Assembly: GCA_002718285.1 (NCBI GenBank)
Contig: PBAR01000023.1
Location: 13,068-77,067, forward strand
Reading direction: 5' to 3'
Origin: Fidelibacterota bacterium
GTDB lineage: Bacteria; Marinisomatota; Marinisomatia; Marinisomatales; UBA1611
DNA length: 64,000 bases
A model generated the notes under the pieces. The model did not search any database, was not told the DNA's origin, and saw only the letters and a program-made list of their open reading frames with translations. Position numbers and translations under genes: made by a program. Shown one piece after another: positions 16,592 through 25,182 of the stretch. Numbering within the stretch: position 1 is the stretch's first letter; every line of letters starts with the position of its first letter.

Positions 16592-19348
16592 ATGAATCGT
16601 TTTACACGAATCTCTGCTTTTGTATTTTTCATTACCACGGCCTCCCTTTTCGCGCAAGTGGATATATCAGGAATAGTAACTAATGATCAAGGAACACCTC
16701 TTGCTGGTGCTAACGTGTACCTTGCTGGTACTGATTTAGGATCTGCAACGGATACTGATGGAAAATATAGTATCAATAATGTTAATGCCGGGGCCTACAC
16801 ATTGGTTGTAGCATATTTAGGCTACTCAACCAAAGAATTAAATATAAATGTTTCTAGTGCAGATCTCACTGAGAATGCTCAATTAAGTCCATCTTCTTTA
16901 GAAATTGAAGCATTGCAGGTAACCGGTACAATTATTAAAGATCGTAAAACTCCTTTTCCTCATTCTTCACTAACATCGGAGGATATAGAATTAAGGACAG
17001 CTTCTAGAGATATAACCGCCGTGATGGCTGACGCACCAGGTGTATTTTTTACCGAGAGTAAAGGAGGGGCTGGAGACTCAAGAGTTTACATAAGAGGATT
17101 TGATCAAGAAAATTCTGCTACTCTAATTAACGGTGTTCCAGTAAACGATATGGAAAATGGTAGAATGTATTGGTCCAACTGGGATGGAATGACAGATATT
17201 GCTTCAGCCATACAAATGCAAAAAGGGTTGGGTGCAACAAATTTAGTTGCAGGTCAACTTGGAGGGACGATTAATATTGTATCAGGAGCAGCTACGGCAA
17301 AACCAGGTTTAGGTTACAAACAAGAATTTGGTAGTGATGGTTTTTTAAAATCAACTTTTACAGTTAGTACCGGTTTAATGGACGGAGGCATTGCTATTTC
17401 AGGTTTAGTAGCAAAGAAATCCTGGGATGGTTATGTTGACGCAACCTGGTCAGAAGCTTACTCCTATTATTTCTCAGCTCATAAGAAATTCGGTAACGGT
17501 AAACATACCGTTGATGCGAATGTTTTAGGAGCACCACAACAACATGGCCAAAGAGATGAAGATCAAATCTATAGAGAAGAAGATTGGCAAGAGTATGCTG
17601 ATGCAACCGGTGAAGATAAACGTAGAATAAGTCCCCATCGTTATGGAAGCGGTTGGGGTGAACTCACAGAAGAACAGTACGATTATCTTTATGATAACTA
17701 TATAGGTCACAGAGGAAGCACTGATTGGGCTCACGATGTTCTTTTTGGTGGAATTATGCATACTAAAAAAGTTGGTAAAAAATATTTAATTAATACCAGA
17801 ACAAACTACTATCATAAACCAGTTTACAGTTTGAATTGGAAATGGAACTTGGATGCAAACAGTAGTTTATCCACAACTCTTTATGGATCACAAGGTAGAG
17901 GCGGAGGAACAGGACCACTGAATACTAGAGACGTTTTTATGGATGATGATGGTGAGGATGGATACAATAAATACTACAATCCTGCTGAGATGTCTGATAA
18001 CAGTGGAAAAATTGATTGGGGACAGGTTATTTTAAATAATCAGCAATGGCTAAGCGATTCTGAGTTCGATACGAATTATAGTTCTACAATGCACAGATCA
18101 AAGAGGATAATTAGAGCTTCAGTTAACCACCATAACTGGACTGGTATCCTTTCAACGTATAACAGAAACATTAACGATAACATCACCCTTACAACTGGAA
18201 TTGATTTCCGCTCTTACGCTGGTGAACATTATAGGGAAGTTGTCAACTTACTTGGTGGAGACTACTATGTGCATCATTATGCAAAAGCTGGTGAAACAGG
18301 CACAGAAAGAATGCGCGGCGTTGGTGGGTTAATTGATTATCATAATACTGGTTATCATGACTGGTATGGTGGTTGGGGTCAATTAGAATATGCAACGGAT
18401 GCTTTCTCTGTTGTTGCTAGTGGCGCACAATCCGTATCGAGATATCAAAGGCAAGAACAGTACAATGAAACCGAAGGCGATGAATTTTCAAAAGTTCTTA
18501 TCTTTCCTGGAAACGCATTGAAATTCGGTCTAAACTATAATGTAAACGATAATTTAAATGTATTTTTTGCAGGTGGCCAAATGTCAAAAGCACCCAAATT
18601 TTCTAATGCTTATTTAGCTTATAGTAATCTTCCAAATACGGGTGCTAAAAACGAATCCATTACATCGATGGATGTTGGTGTATCCTATAGAAGTAACCTT
18701 TTTGATGTAACTACTACTTACTATATGAATACATGGAAGGACAAATCGATAGTCCTGTATGATGCTCCAGACATCTATAATATAACAGGTCTAAGTGCAG
18801 ACCATTCTGGTATTGAAATAGAAGCGGATGTTCGTCCTATGAATCTACTATCTCTAGATGCCTCATTATCATTTGGTAATTGGACATGGGGTGAAAACGT
18901 TGATGCTGTATTTAGTTCTGATTATGACAGAACAAATACTGCTGAAGTAAAGTTATATACAGATGGTCTTAAAGTAGGATTTCAGCCACAAACCCAAATG
19001 TTTTTTGGTCTCAATGTTTTCCCGATGGACGGGTTAACTGTTAATACCTCAATGCGTTATAATGACAATTTTTATGCTGGATTTAGTCCTAGTGAAAGAG
19101 ATACGGAAGGACAAGGTGATGTTTATAAGTTACCATCATTCAGCTTAGTAGATGTTCATCTATCTTTTAAATTAAAATTGATGGGTACAGCTTGTGTTTT
19201 GGGTGCACATGTATTGAATGCACTAGATACTGAATATATTACTTATGGTGAGGACCAAGGTTTTGAAGAAGATGGTTCTAATAGCTTGCCAAAGGTATTT
19301 TATGGTTCTGGTAGACAAATAAGGATGAGTTTAAAAGTAGATATTTAA
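16592..19348 (+). CDS. TonB-dependent receptor with N-terminal carboxypeptidase-regulatory-like domain
   Basis: This 918-residue outer-membrane receptor of the SusC-like style starts after a strong AAGGAG at a spacing of 7 bases. It has a signal peptide ending LFAQ, then a carboxypeptidase-regulatory-like domain (about residues 23-105: VTNDQGTPLAGANVYLAG ... GYSTKELNI). The TonB plug follows (about 110-240, with SRVYIRGFDQENSATLING and GTINIVSGA), and then a 22-strand barrel to the end. It should import a large or scarce nutrient using TonB energy; the ligand is not readable. A strong terminator lies 15 bases after the stop, so it is a monocistronic, probably highly expressed gene. Codon use is slightly less AT-biased than neighbours, consistent with high expression. 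No SusD partner is adjacent. Confidence 0.92.
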   Translation: MNRFTRISAFVFFITTASLFAQVDISGIVTNDQGTPLAGANVYLAGTDLGSATDTDGKYSINNVNAGAYTLVVAYLGYSTKELNINVSSADLTENAQLSPSSLEIEALQVTGTIIKDRKTPFPHSSLTSEDIELRTASRDITAVMADAPGVFFTESKGGAGDSRVYIRGFDQENSATLINGVPVNDMENGRMYWSNWDGMTDIASAIQMQKGLGATNLVAGQLGGTINIVSGAATAKPGLGYKQEFGSDGFLKSTFTVSTGLMDGGIAISGLVAKKSWDGYVDATWSEAYSYYFSAHKKFGNGKHTVDANVLGAPQQHGQRDEDQIYREEDWQEYADATGEDKRRISPHRYGSGWGELTEEQYDYLYDNYIGHRGSTDWAHDVLFGGIMHTKKVGKKYLINTRTNYYHKPVYSLNWKWNLDANSSLSTTLYGSQGRGGGTGPLNTRDVFMDDDGEDGYNKYYNPAEMSDNSGKIDWGQVILNNQQWLSDSEFDTNYSSTMHRSKRIIRASVNHHNWTGILSTYNRNINDNITLTTGIDFRSYAGEHYREVVNLLGGDYYVHHYAKAGETGTERMRGVGGLIDYHNTGYHDWYGGWGQLEYATDAFSVVASGAQSVSRYQRQEQYNETEGDEFSKVLIFPGNALKFGLNYNVNDNLNVFFAGGQMSKAPKFSNAYLAYSNLPNTGAKNESITSMDVGVSYRSNLFDVTTTYYMNTWKDKSIVLYDAPDIYNITGLSADHSGIEIEADVRPMNLLSLDASLSFGNWTWGENVDAVFSSDYDRTNTAEVKLYTDGLKVGFQPQTQMFFGLNVFPMDGLTVNTSMRYNDNFYAGFSPSERDTEGQGDVYKLPSFSLVDVHLSFKLKLMGTACVLGAHVLNALDTEYITYGEDQGFEEDGSNSLPKVFYGSGRQIRMSLKVDI

Positions 19349-19361
19349 ATCAAGTAGTATA

Positions 19362-19390
19362 AAAAAACCAGGCTTTGGTTTGGGGTTTTT
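19362..19390 (+). terminator. Intrinsic terminator after TonB receptor gene
   Basis: AAACCA (19365-19370), loop GGCTT and TGGTTT (19376-19381) form a perfect hairpin followed by GGGG and a five-T run. An alternative pairing AAAAACC with GGTTTTT gives a longer stem ending in the T-run. Confidence 0.65.
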
Positions 19391-19485
19391 ATCTCTCCAA
19401 GTTGTTTTGAGGTAGTAAGTTTTATTGGGAATGATAATAAATTACACTCGTTATTTAATTGGAAATAAATACTAGTGAGTTGATC

Positions 19486-20100
19486 TTGAAAAATTTATTT
19501 ATATGCATTCCTTTACTATTTTTTGGTCTTCTGATCGCTGAAAATAGTATGTTTTTACCAACATATAATCAAGAAGCTGTTGAATACAGCGAGGAAGAAG
19601 AGGAAGAAGAGGAAGAAGAGGAAGAAGAACTTGAGCTCAATTATAGTGCTAACCTTTATCTAGGCTATCCTATGTACACTACCGAAACATTTAGTTATTA
19701 TGATAAAGCGAGCCCTGTGACCGGTCTCTCCATTAGTACCCCATTTGGGTTTCAGGCTGGGCCGTTCTATGCTACAGTTAATATAGAAATATTGCGCTAT
19801 ATTTTTAAAGGAACCGAAGCATCAAAACAAGCAAGTTACGCAGGTAAAGAATTTGGCGGTATGGCTTATCAGGTGGGCGTGAATACAGGGTTATTCTTCA
19901 ATGAATTAAGTTTTAGTGTGACTGCTGCTACTGGTGTTTATCATGAAGGAACAGGATTTATTGGCGGCGTTAACCTAGATCTTCCAATCGGAGATATGCC
20001 TGTTGAAATACGAGTTGCTACAAGGGCAAATATGATTCAAAAGAATGATGGGATTACTGGCTGGATTGGTGGTGGTCTTTCTCTGGGGTATGAATTCTAA
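19486..20100 (+). CDS. Small outer-membrane beta-barrel-like protein with poly-glutamate tract
   Basis: A protein of about 204 residues without a clear family assignment. No ATG exists near the front; I prefer the TTG at 19486, which gives a good signal peptide (KNLFICIPLLFFGLLIAENS). An in-frame TTG at 19459 gives a longer N-terminus. A run of 13 glutamates follows, then alternating hydrophobic/polar strands (LYLGYPMYTT, TPFGFQAGPFYATVNIEI, GLFFNELSFSVTAATGVY) that end in LSLGYEF with a terminal aromatic residue, as in outer-membrane barrels. The DUF1080 gene appears to start inside its last codons, so the two may be coupled. Confidence 0.6.
   Translation: MKNLFICIPLLFFGLLIAENSMFLPTYNQEAVEYSEEEEEEEEEEEEELELNYSANLYLGYPMYTTETFSYYDKASPVTGLSISTPFGFQAGPFYATVNIEILRYIFKGTEASKQASYAGKEFGGMAYQVGVNTGLFFNELSFSVTAATGVYHEGTGFIGGVNLDLPIGDMPVEIRVATRANMIQKNDGITGWIGGGLSLGYEF
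19591..19629 (+). repeat. In-frame GAGGAAGAA tandem repeat encoding poly-Glu
   Basis: Four perfect copies of the 9-base unit GAGGAAGAA plus one extra GAA encode 13 consecutive Glu, just after the signal peptide of the barrel-like protein. Unit gain or loss would keep the frame, so length polymorphism is likely. Confidence 0.85.
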
Positions 20101-21252
20101 ACCGAACTTTTTTAGAACCAAATTTTTAATTTTAAATACCTTTTTTTTCTTATTCTATCTTTATTAAATGCTCAATTTTACGGGGATCCTCCAGATAAAA
20201 CACATCCTTGGGCAGTTCATGATAATAACCGTCCACAGCCTCCCAGAGTAGAACCAGGGGATGTTTATGGAGGCCCTCCATCCGATGCAATAATACTTTT
20301 TGATGGTACTGATGAATCCTTCAAAACTAACTGGAAACATGAAAAACTTATACGCAAAAAAAATTGGGAAGTAATAAACGGTTCTTTAGTATCTGTTGAT
20401 GGTGCAGGTGATTTGCTTTCAAGAATTCATTTCGCAGATTGTCAATTACATATAGAATGGGTTGCGCCAGGTAAAATTGAAGGTGCAGGCCAGGGTCGCG
20501 GTAATAGCGGTGTTTTTTTGATGGGGATAGCAGAGGTTCAAATCTTGGATAATTACAATAATCCAACGTATTCAGATGGATTTGCAGGATCTGTGTATGG
20601 TATAATGCCACCTATGGTTAATGCTTTAAACCCTCCTGGCGAGTGGCAGACATATGATATTATTTTTCGTCGTCCTGTTCATAGGAATGGACAGGTTTTG
20701 GATGAGGGTTCTTTAACTGTATTATTAAATGGTATTGTTGTTCAGGATGCAACTCCTTTAGAAGGCGGAGGCTTACATAAGGATCGAACTCGGTCTAGAT
20801 CTTTCCCGGGAAAAGGCCCTCTAAAACTGCAAGATCATGGAAACCCTGTTAAGTTCAGAAACATATGGTTTCGTGAGTTAAGAAAAAGACCAGTTGAAGG
20901 AGGGACAGATGGCAATCTATCTTATCAAGCCACTATAGAAAAAAGATCAGAAATAGCAGAAAATATCCGTAAAAAGGCAGAGACTAGAAAAGGTGTAAAA
21001 AAACTATTACTTTTAATGGAGTCGCTATATTACGAGAATGATTCTGAGACTTTTGTTTCAGCCGATAAACTTAGAAAAGAGTTTATTCATCAGGTTAAAG
21101 TAGATCCAATGACTTATAAATCAGATATAATTGAATTATATGTTGCATTAAAATATTTGGTAAAACACCAATTTATTGAGGAGGATCATTCAGATATTGA
21201 ATTTTTTAAAAAAATTATCAAAAAAAATGGGTGGGAGGTTAAGGATAATTAA
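20090..21252 (+). CDS. DUF1080 (3-keto-glycoside hydrolase-type) secreted protein, N-terminus out of frame
   Basis: The main frame is open from 20116 to 21252 and encodes a DUF1080 jelly-roll domain (ILFDGTDESFKTNWKH, GNSGVFLMGIAEVQILDN, KGPLKLQDHGNPVKFRNIW). A helical C-terminal extension of about 110 residues follows. DUF1080 proteins are linked to hydrolysis of 3-keto-disaccharides. This frame has no ATG, GTG or TTG before 20413, although a secretion-signal sequence (FLILSLLNAQFYG) is encoded from about 20145. An ATG at 20090 in another frame begins a matching signal-peptide start (MNSKPNFFRTKFLIL). The two frames join at the T8 run 20141-20148: one extra T would give a continuous signal peptide. 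Possible reasons are a sequencing error, phase variation, transcriptional or ribosomal slippage, or a mutation. An ATT start at 20122 is the other, weaker option. Confidence 0.7.
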
Positions 21253-21261
21253 ATATGAATT

Positions 21262-22905
21262 TTATTCCTCTGTTATAAAGGTAATATTAAGTCCAATAGT
21301 TGCCCAGTAAGTATACTCTATATTTTCTAACACGCCTTTAGCAAGTACGGTATTTCCTACCAGCCCAAACTTAGTTTTGATTGGAACTAGATTCAAATCA
21401 ACCAGATTAATTAAAGGGCTAAAGGTAAAACCCATGGTAAGACCAAATCCTAAAGGGAATTTTCCTACACCATATTTATAATTTAATTTATAATAATCAG
21501 GTAGAAAAAATAAGATACTGCTGATATCAGATCGGGCAACACTAAAAAACCCAATTGTTTGCAGGTTTTTTTGATTTTCCTTAGAGAAATGATTTATCCA
21601 TTGTATTTCCATACCTAGGCCAGTCGAACCAAATTGCATAATATTTTTTTTACCCACTGCAAAAGTTCCAAATGGTCTGGGAGCATATTCATCCAATATT
21701 TTATCCCTATAAATTGGTGATAGAAATTCAAATGAAGTATATTGTTCGATCGGTTTTTTCAAGGCGGGAGATATTCCTTCTGGTTCTATATAAGGATCTT
21801 CTATTTCATGAATTACCACTTTACGTCCTGTCCATTCAAGTCTGTATGCAAATTGATCGGGTTGCATGAAAGGTATAATTTTCCGATCAATTTCCCTTCC
21901 AGTAGAGTCAATCCGGATTTCAACTGTTTCTTCCAAATTCATATCATGGATATACTCTATCGTGTAAATACTTTTGTTTTTTTGATTATAGTATTGTATC
22001 ATACGTAACCATTCACCATCTTCCATAAATACCAAGTGACGCCCCTCAAAAACACTATCAGATCGAAAATAAGAAGATTCTATTATTTCCATTACTAGGT
22101 TTGAGTCTATTTGTGATCTATAAGAAAATTTGTAGGTATAATAATGGACCCCAATATTATCTACTACTTTTACCTCCTTAGGTCTTCCATCTTTACGACT
22201 CTTAAAAAATGCCTTCCAACCAGGACGAATTTCACTAAGTTGGTGAGAGTATAATCTTGAATCAAGCCTTGAAATAGTTCCGCGGGTATGGAATTCTACA
22301 TGATATTCAGAACGATTTCCACTTCGCGTCCATTTTAAATTCCATGTCTGGAGCGGATTATTTTTATTATCGTACTCAGTTACTGTTTTGACACGTTTAT
22401 CTTTATTATAAGTTGCCTCATAATAAGTGCTGCCATAAAACGTTTGAGGATTGTCGTTCAAAGATAATAAGCGCCTATATGGACCCCAGTATTTAAAATA
22501 TTTACTTCCAGAGTTTTGATTATATTTCTTTTTTTTTGATTTAGTAGAAATTTTTGATGCAGGCTTGGAAGGAATAGTGATTTTTACTTCTAGATTTTTA
22601 TCTTTAATAATTATAGAAGCTATCCCAGTTCCAAGATTTTTGTCTACAGCTTTTAATGTATAAGATCCGGATTTAAGTTTTTTTAATCTAAACTCTCCTT
22701 TCTTATTGGTTTTTGTTCCTTTTATTTTTTTTCCATTTTTATCTATCAGAATTATTTCAGCCTTTCTTATCCTCTGATTTTCTTCACTGATTGCGACACC
22801 GGAAATAAAAAATTTATTATTAGAAAAAAGAGACGAAATAAAAAATAAGAGAAAAAATACCTGACGTGATTGTCTAAGAAACGGGATAATTATGCCATCC
22901 CCCAA
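21262..22905 (-). CDS. Exported protein with carboxypeptidase-regulatory-like domain and C-terminal barrel-like region
   Basis: A 547-residue protein of unknown function. It begins with a TTG (no ATG is available) that overlaps the upstream gene by 16 bases, followed by a hydrophobic signal (QVFFLLFFISSLFS). Residues about 33-105 form a carboxypeptidase-regulatory-like domain (GVAISEENQRIRKAEIILID ... GEFRLKKLKSGSYTLKAVDK), then a Lys-rich linker. A large beta-rich central part (about 135-400) follows, with YD/Y-repeat-like strands as in RHS/MORN-type proteins. The last 140 residues (MEIQWINHF ... IGLNITFITEE) look like outer-membrane strands. It is the last gene of the yqeY-cvpA-dnaG-extended operon. 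I infer an envelope structural role only. Confidence 0.62.
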   Translation of the reverse strand: MGDGIIIPFLRQSRQVFFLLFFISSLFSNNKFFISGVAISEENQRIRKAEIILIDKNGKKIKGTKTNKKGEFRLKKLKSGSYTLKAVDKNLGTGIASIIIKDKNLEVKITIPSKPASKISTKSKKKKYNQNSGSKYFKYWGPYRRLLSLNDNPQTFYGSTYYEATYNKDKRVKTVTEYDNKNNPLQTWNLKWTRSGNRSEYHVEFHTRGTISRLDSRLYSHQLSEIRPGWKAFFKSRKDGRPKEVKVVDNIGVHYYTYKFSYRSQIDSNLVMEIIESSYFRSDSVFEGRHLVFMEDGEWLRMIQYYNQKNKSIYTIEYIHDMNLEETVEIRIDSTGREIDRKIIPFMQPDQFAYRLEWTGRKVVIHEIEDPYIEPEGISPALKKPIEQYTSFEFLSPIYRDKILDEYAPRPFGTFAVGKKNIMQFGSTGLGMEIQWINHFSKENQKNLQTIGFFSVARSDISSILFFLPDYYKLNYKYGVGKFPLGFGLTMGFTFSPLINLVDLNLVPIKTKFGLVGNTVLAKGVLENIEYTYWATIGLNITFITEE

Positions 22906-23780
22906 CTTAATAGAAGGATTACAAGAAAAAATATCCCAAAACCAAAATAAGATTGAGTCCGTGTTTTTTCGTTATAATCAAATACTTCTCCTTCTAGTGA
23001 TTGATAATTAAGTACCACTGTAGCTTCATCTCCTTCATCAACAAAAACATCCATTAAACCCATTCTCATAATATCATTAACTAGTTTTTCGTTGGGAGTA
23101 CGAACCTTTGACATTTTTGCGGGATTTTCAGGAAAGTAACCAACTTTGTGCCAACCAGGTAGTACATCCACTCCAAAATCTAAAGGTGAATGACCAACCA
23201 TTTTATCATCAACATAGATAGGTATTCCTGGCGTATCACAAAGAATACGTATGGAAGAGCGTATTCTTTGATCTTTCCAAGATAATGGATGTTGTTTTTT
23301 CTGACTGGATTTCGGGTCTGGGAAGACGAAAGATTGCTTTATCTCTGCGGATTCTCCATCGTAGTTTCCTTGATCATACAAAATACTGATTAATACTTCG
23401 TTACTATTGATATGACGAATAATGTCAAAAGATTTCAAAGGTTGGGTGAGATGAATCGAAATTTGAACTGCATCAACAGACATTGAATTCTGAATCTCTT
23501 GGATCGGATAGGATATATAACTAGAAAAAAAATCCTTTTCGGGCGGCTTAATATTATACAGGTTAAGAGTTAACCATTTTTCACGATCAATCCAGCCTGA
23601 TATATCATTGTTACCAATTGCATCTGAAAAAATAAATTCTATATTTAATCCTTTATCTTTCTCTTTTATTCTCAAGTCTTGAATTAAGAATGGAATTTTA
23701 TTTTGAGCTTTTATAGATGATGATAACAAGATTCCAACCAGAATCCCAATTATGGGCTTAGCTGGCGTGATAGTTGACAT
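22890..23780 (-). CDS. PEGA-domain envelope protein with AMIN-like N-terminal domain
   Basis: This 296-residue exported protein was placed at the ATG at 23780 (MSTITPAKP), which lies 1 base after the upstream stop; a longer in-frame reading overlaps that gene. The signal peptide (IIGILVGILLSSSIKAQ) is followed by an AMIN-like beta domain (about residues 28-140: IQDLRIKEKDKGLNIEFIF ... VQISIHLTQPLKSFDII), similar in layout to the N-terminus of the neighbouring gene product. A PEGA domain follows (about 180-220: IYVDDKMVGHSPLDFGVDVLPGWHKV) and a single C-terminal membrane helix (YFGFGIFFLVILLLSWGMA). PEGA and AMIN domains usually bind the cell wall or surface components. It probably arose with the upstream gene by duplication of the AMIN-PEGA frame. 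Confidence 0.65.
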   Translation of the reverse strand: MSTITPAKPIIGILVGILLSSSIKAQNKIPFLIQDLRIKEKDKGLNIEFIFSDAIGNNDISGWIDREKWLTLNLYNIKPPEKDFFSSYISYPIQEIQNSMSVDAVQISIHLTQPLKSFDIIRHINSNEVLISILYDQGNYDGESAEIKQSFVFPDPKSSQKKQHPLSWKDQRIRSSIRILCDTPGIPIYVDDKMVGHSPLDFGVDVLPGWHKVGYFPENPAKMSKVRTPNEKLVNDIMRMGLMDVFVDEGDEATVVLNYQSLEGEVFDYNEKTRTQSYFGFGIFFLVILLLSWGMA

Positions 23781-23781
23781 T

Positions 23782-25182
23782 CTATATTGTTGAGTCGGGA
23801 ACTGCTGAGAACAGTTTAAAACGTATGGTCTGAGTTCTTCCTGCACTAACAAATATATCCTGATAATCTGGAATAGGGATCACAAACTGTGGGGGAGGCC
23901 CAAATGGATTTACCATCCTTATTCTATGCCATCCAGGTCTAACTGAAAGTTTTTCAGGGATGGGTGTTTTACCAATATATTTTCCATCAACAAATACATC
24001 TGCACCATCAAGATTACTATTAATTTTGATATAGGATTCACCAGTTTCACGTTCTGGAATATGGAGCGTCAATTTTGTCTGTTCATCCGATTTGTTGAAG
24101 CGTTGAGGTTTGCTTATTTGGTAATCCCGCAGTGCCTTTCTTGCTCTTAGATTAGTGGGAGCAACCGTGTAAGATTTTTCTTTTGGAACTTCAATTCCAG
24201 CGCGCTTTAATTCATTAATAAGCCCATTTAGAGTATAAAGTCCAACAATCCCATCTATATTATCCTGCGAATAACCCATATCTGTTTGGAACTGAATAAT
24301 AGCTTCTTCTGTTATATCTCCATAATTACCATCAACACCATCAGAATAGGGGCCTGCTGTACCCAGATCATATCCCAAAAGTAACAAAGCCTGCTGAAGT
24401 TTTTTTACTTCGTTTGGCCTGTTTATTCCATGATGCAGCATACCACTTTCAAGGATATTATTGATATTAAGACGTTGAATTTTATTTCCATTTCTATTAA
24501 TTGGTTTCTTTTTTACTGCTACGGTAGGGCCGATGATTGATTTTTTAACCTTTTTTACTTTTACAGGTTTTGGATCAGATTGTTCTAGGTCATCTCCTAT
24601 AACATCTTCAGTACTGAACCATTTATTATACCATACAAAATACTTTTCGGGCCCGTATTTATCGCGGGCGTAAATGAAGGAATCGTAAAAGGGTGAACCT
24701 TTTGCCTCTTTTTTAGGCAAAGTGAATACTCTATTTTCGTTCTGGTTTTCAGATAGTTGAACCTCGGAGCGAATACTATCTCCAACAGATTCCCAGACTT
24801 GAACCAAAATTACCCTTGTAGCTTCCGAGTGGAAGATCTCAAAATCTTCCAAAGGATGTTCAAATAGAAAACCTAATTGAACTGATTCTCGATTCTCTGA
24901 TACTTCAAGGCTTATAACAGGGTTACTATACTCAATCAGTTCGCCAAGTTTATCACTTAATCTGGAATTATTAATGGTAACATAAAACCAGTTTTCATTT
25001 CCGATCCATCCAGCTAAGTTATCCAAATCCCTAATTCTGTTTTTTGTAACAATCCTAAGAAGCGTTCCATTGTTTTTTTTGTGGGAAGTAATGAGCTGTA
25101 TTTCATTCGTAGCATAAATAAAATCAGATAAAAATACACTAACAAGCAGCGCTATGGAGTATACGGGATTATTAAAGTTCAT
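23782..25182 (-). CDS. Peptidoglycan-binding and PEGA-domain envelope protein
   Basis: This 466-residue exported protein has a signal peptide (YSIALLVSVFLSDFIYA), an AMIN-like beta domain (about residues 26-140) and a Lys-rich linker. Next comes a peptidoglycan_binding_1 domain (about 255-330: EVKKLQQALLLLGYDLG ... GNYGDITEEAIIQFQTDMGY ... DGIVGLYTLNGLI) and a C-terminal PEGA domain (about 385-430: INSNLDGADVFVDGKYIGKTP). The combination predicts a periplasmic wall-associated protein. The gene begins inside the last 11 bases of dnaG, linking envelope and replication genes in one transcript. No catalytic domain is seen. Confidence 0.78.
   Translation of the reverse strand: MNFNNPVYSIALLVSVFLSDFIYATNEIQLITSHKKNNGTLLRIVTKNRIRDLDNLAGWIGNENWFYVTINNSRLSDKLGELIEYSNPVISLEVSENRESVQLGFLFEHPLEDFEIFHSEATRVILVQVWESVGDSIRSEVQLSENQNENRVFTLPKKEAKGSPFYDSFIYARDKYGPEKYFVWYNKWFSTEDVIGDDLEQSDPKPVKVKKVKKSIIGPTVAVKKKPINRNGNKIQRLNINNILESGMLHHGINRPNEVKKLQQALLLLGYDLGTAGPYSDGVDGNYGDITEEAIIQFQTDMGYSQDNIDGIVGLYTLNGLINELKRAGIEVPKEKSYTVAPTNLRARKALRDYQISKPQRFNKSDEQTKLTLHIPERETGESYIKINSNLDGADVFVDGKYIGKTPIPEKLSVRPGWHRIRMVNPFGPPPQFVIPIPDYQDIFVSAGRTQTIRFKLFSAVPDSTI

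Noticed and set aside
20122..20124. ATT start codon for the DUF1080 gene
   Set aside because: ATT is very rare as a start. The ATG at 20090 with a one-base slip at T8 explains the signal peptide better.
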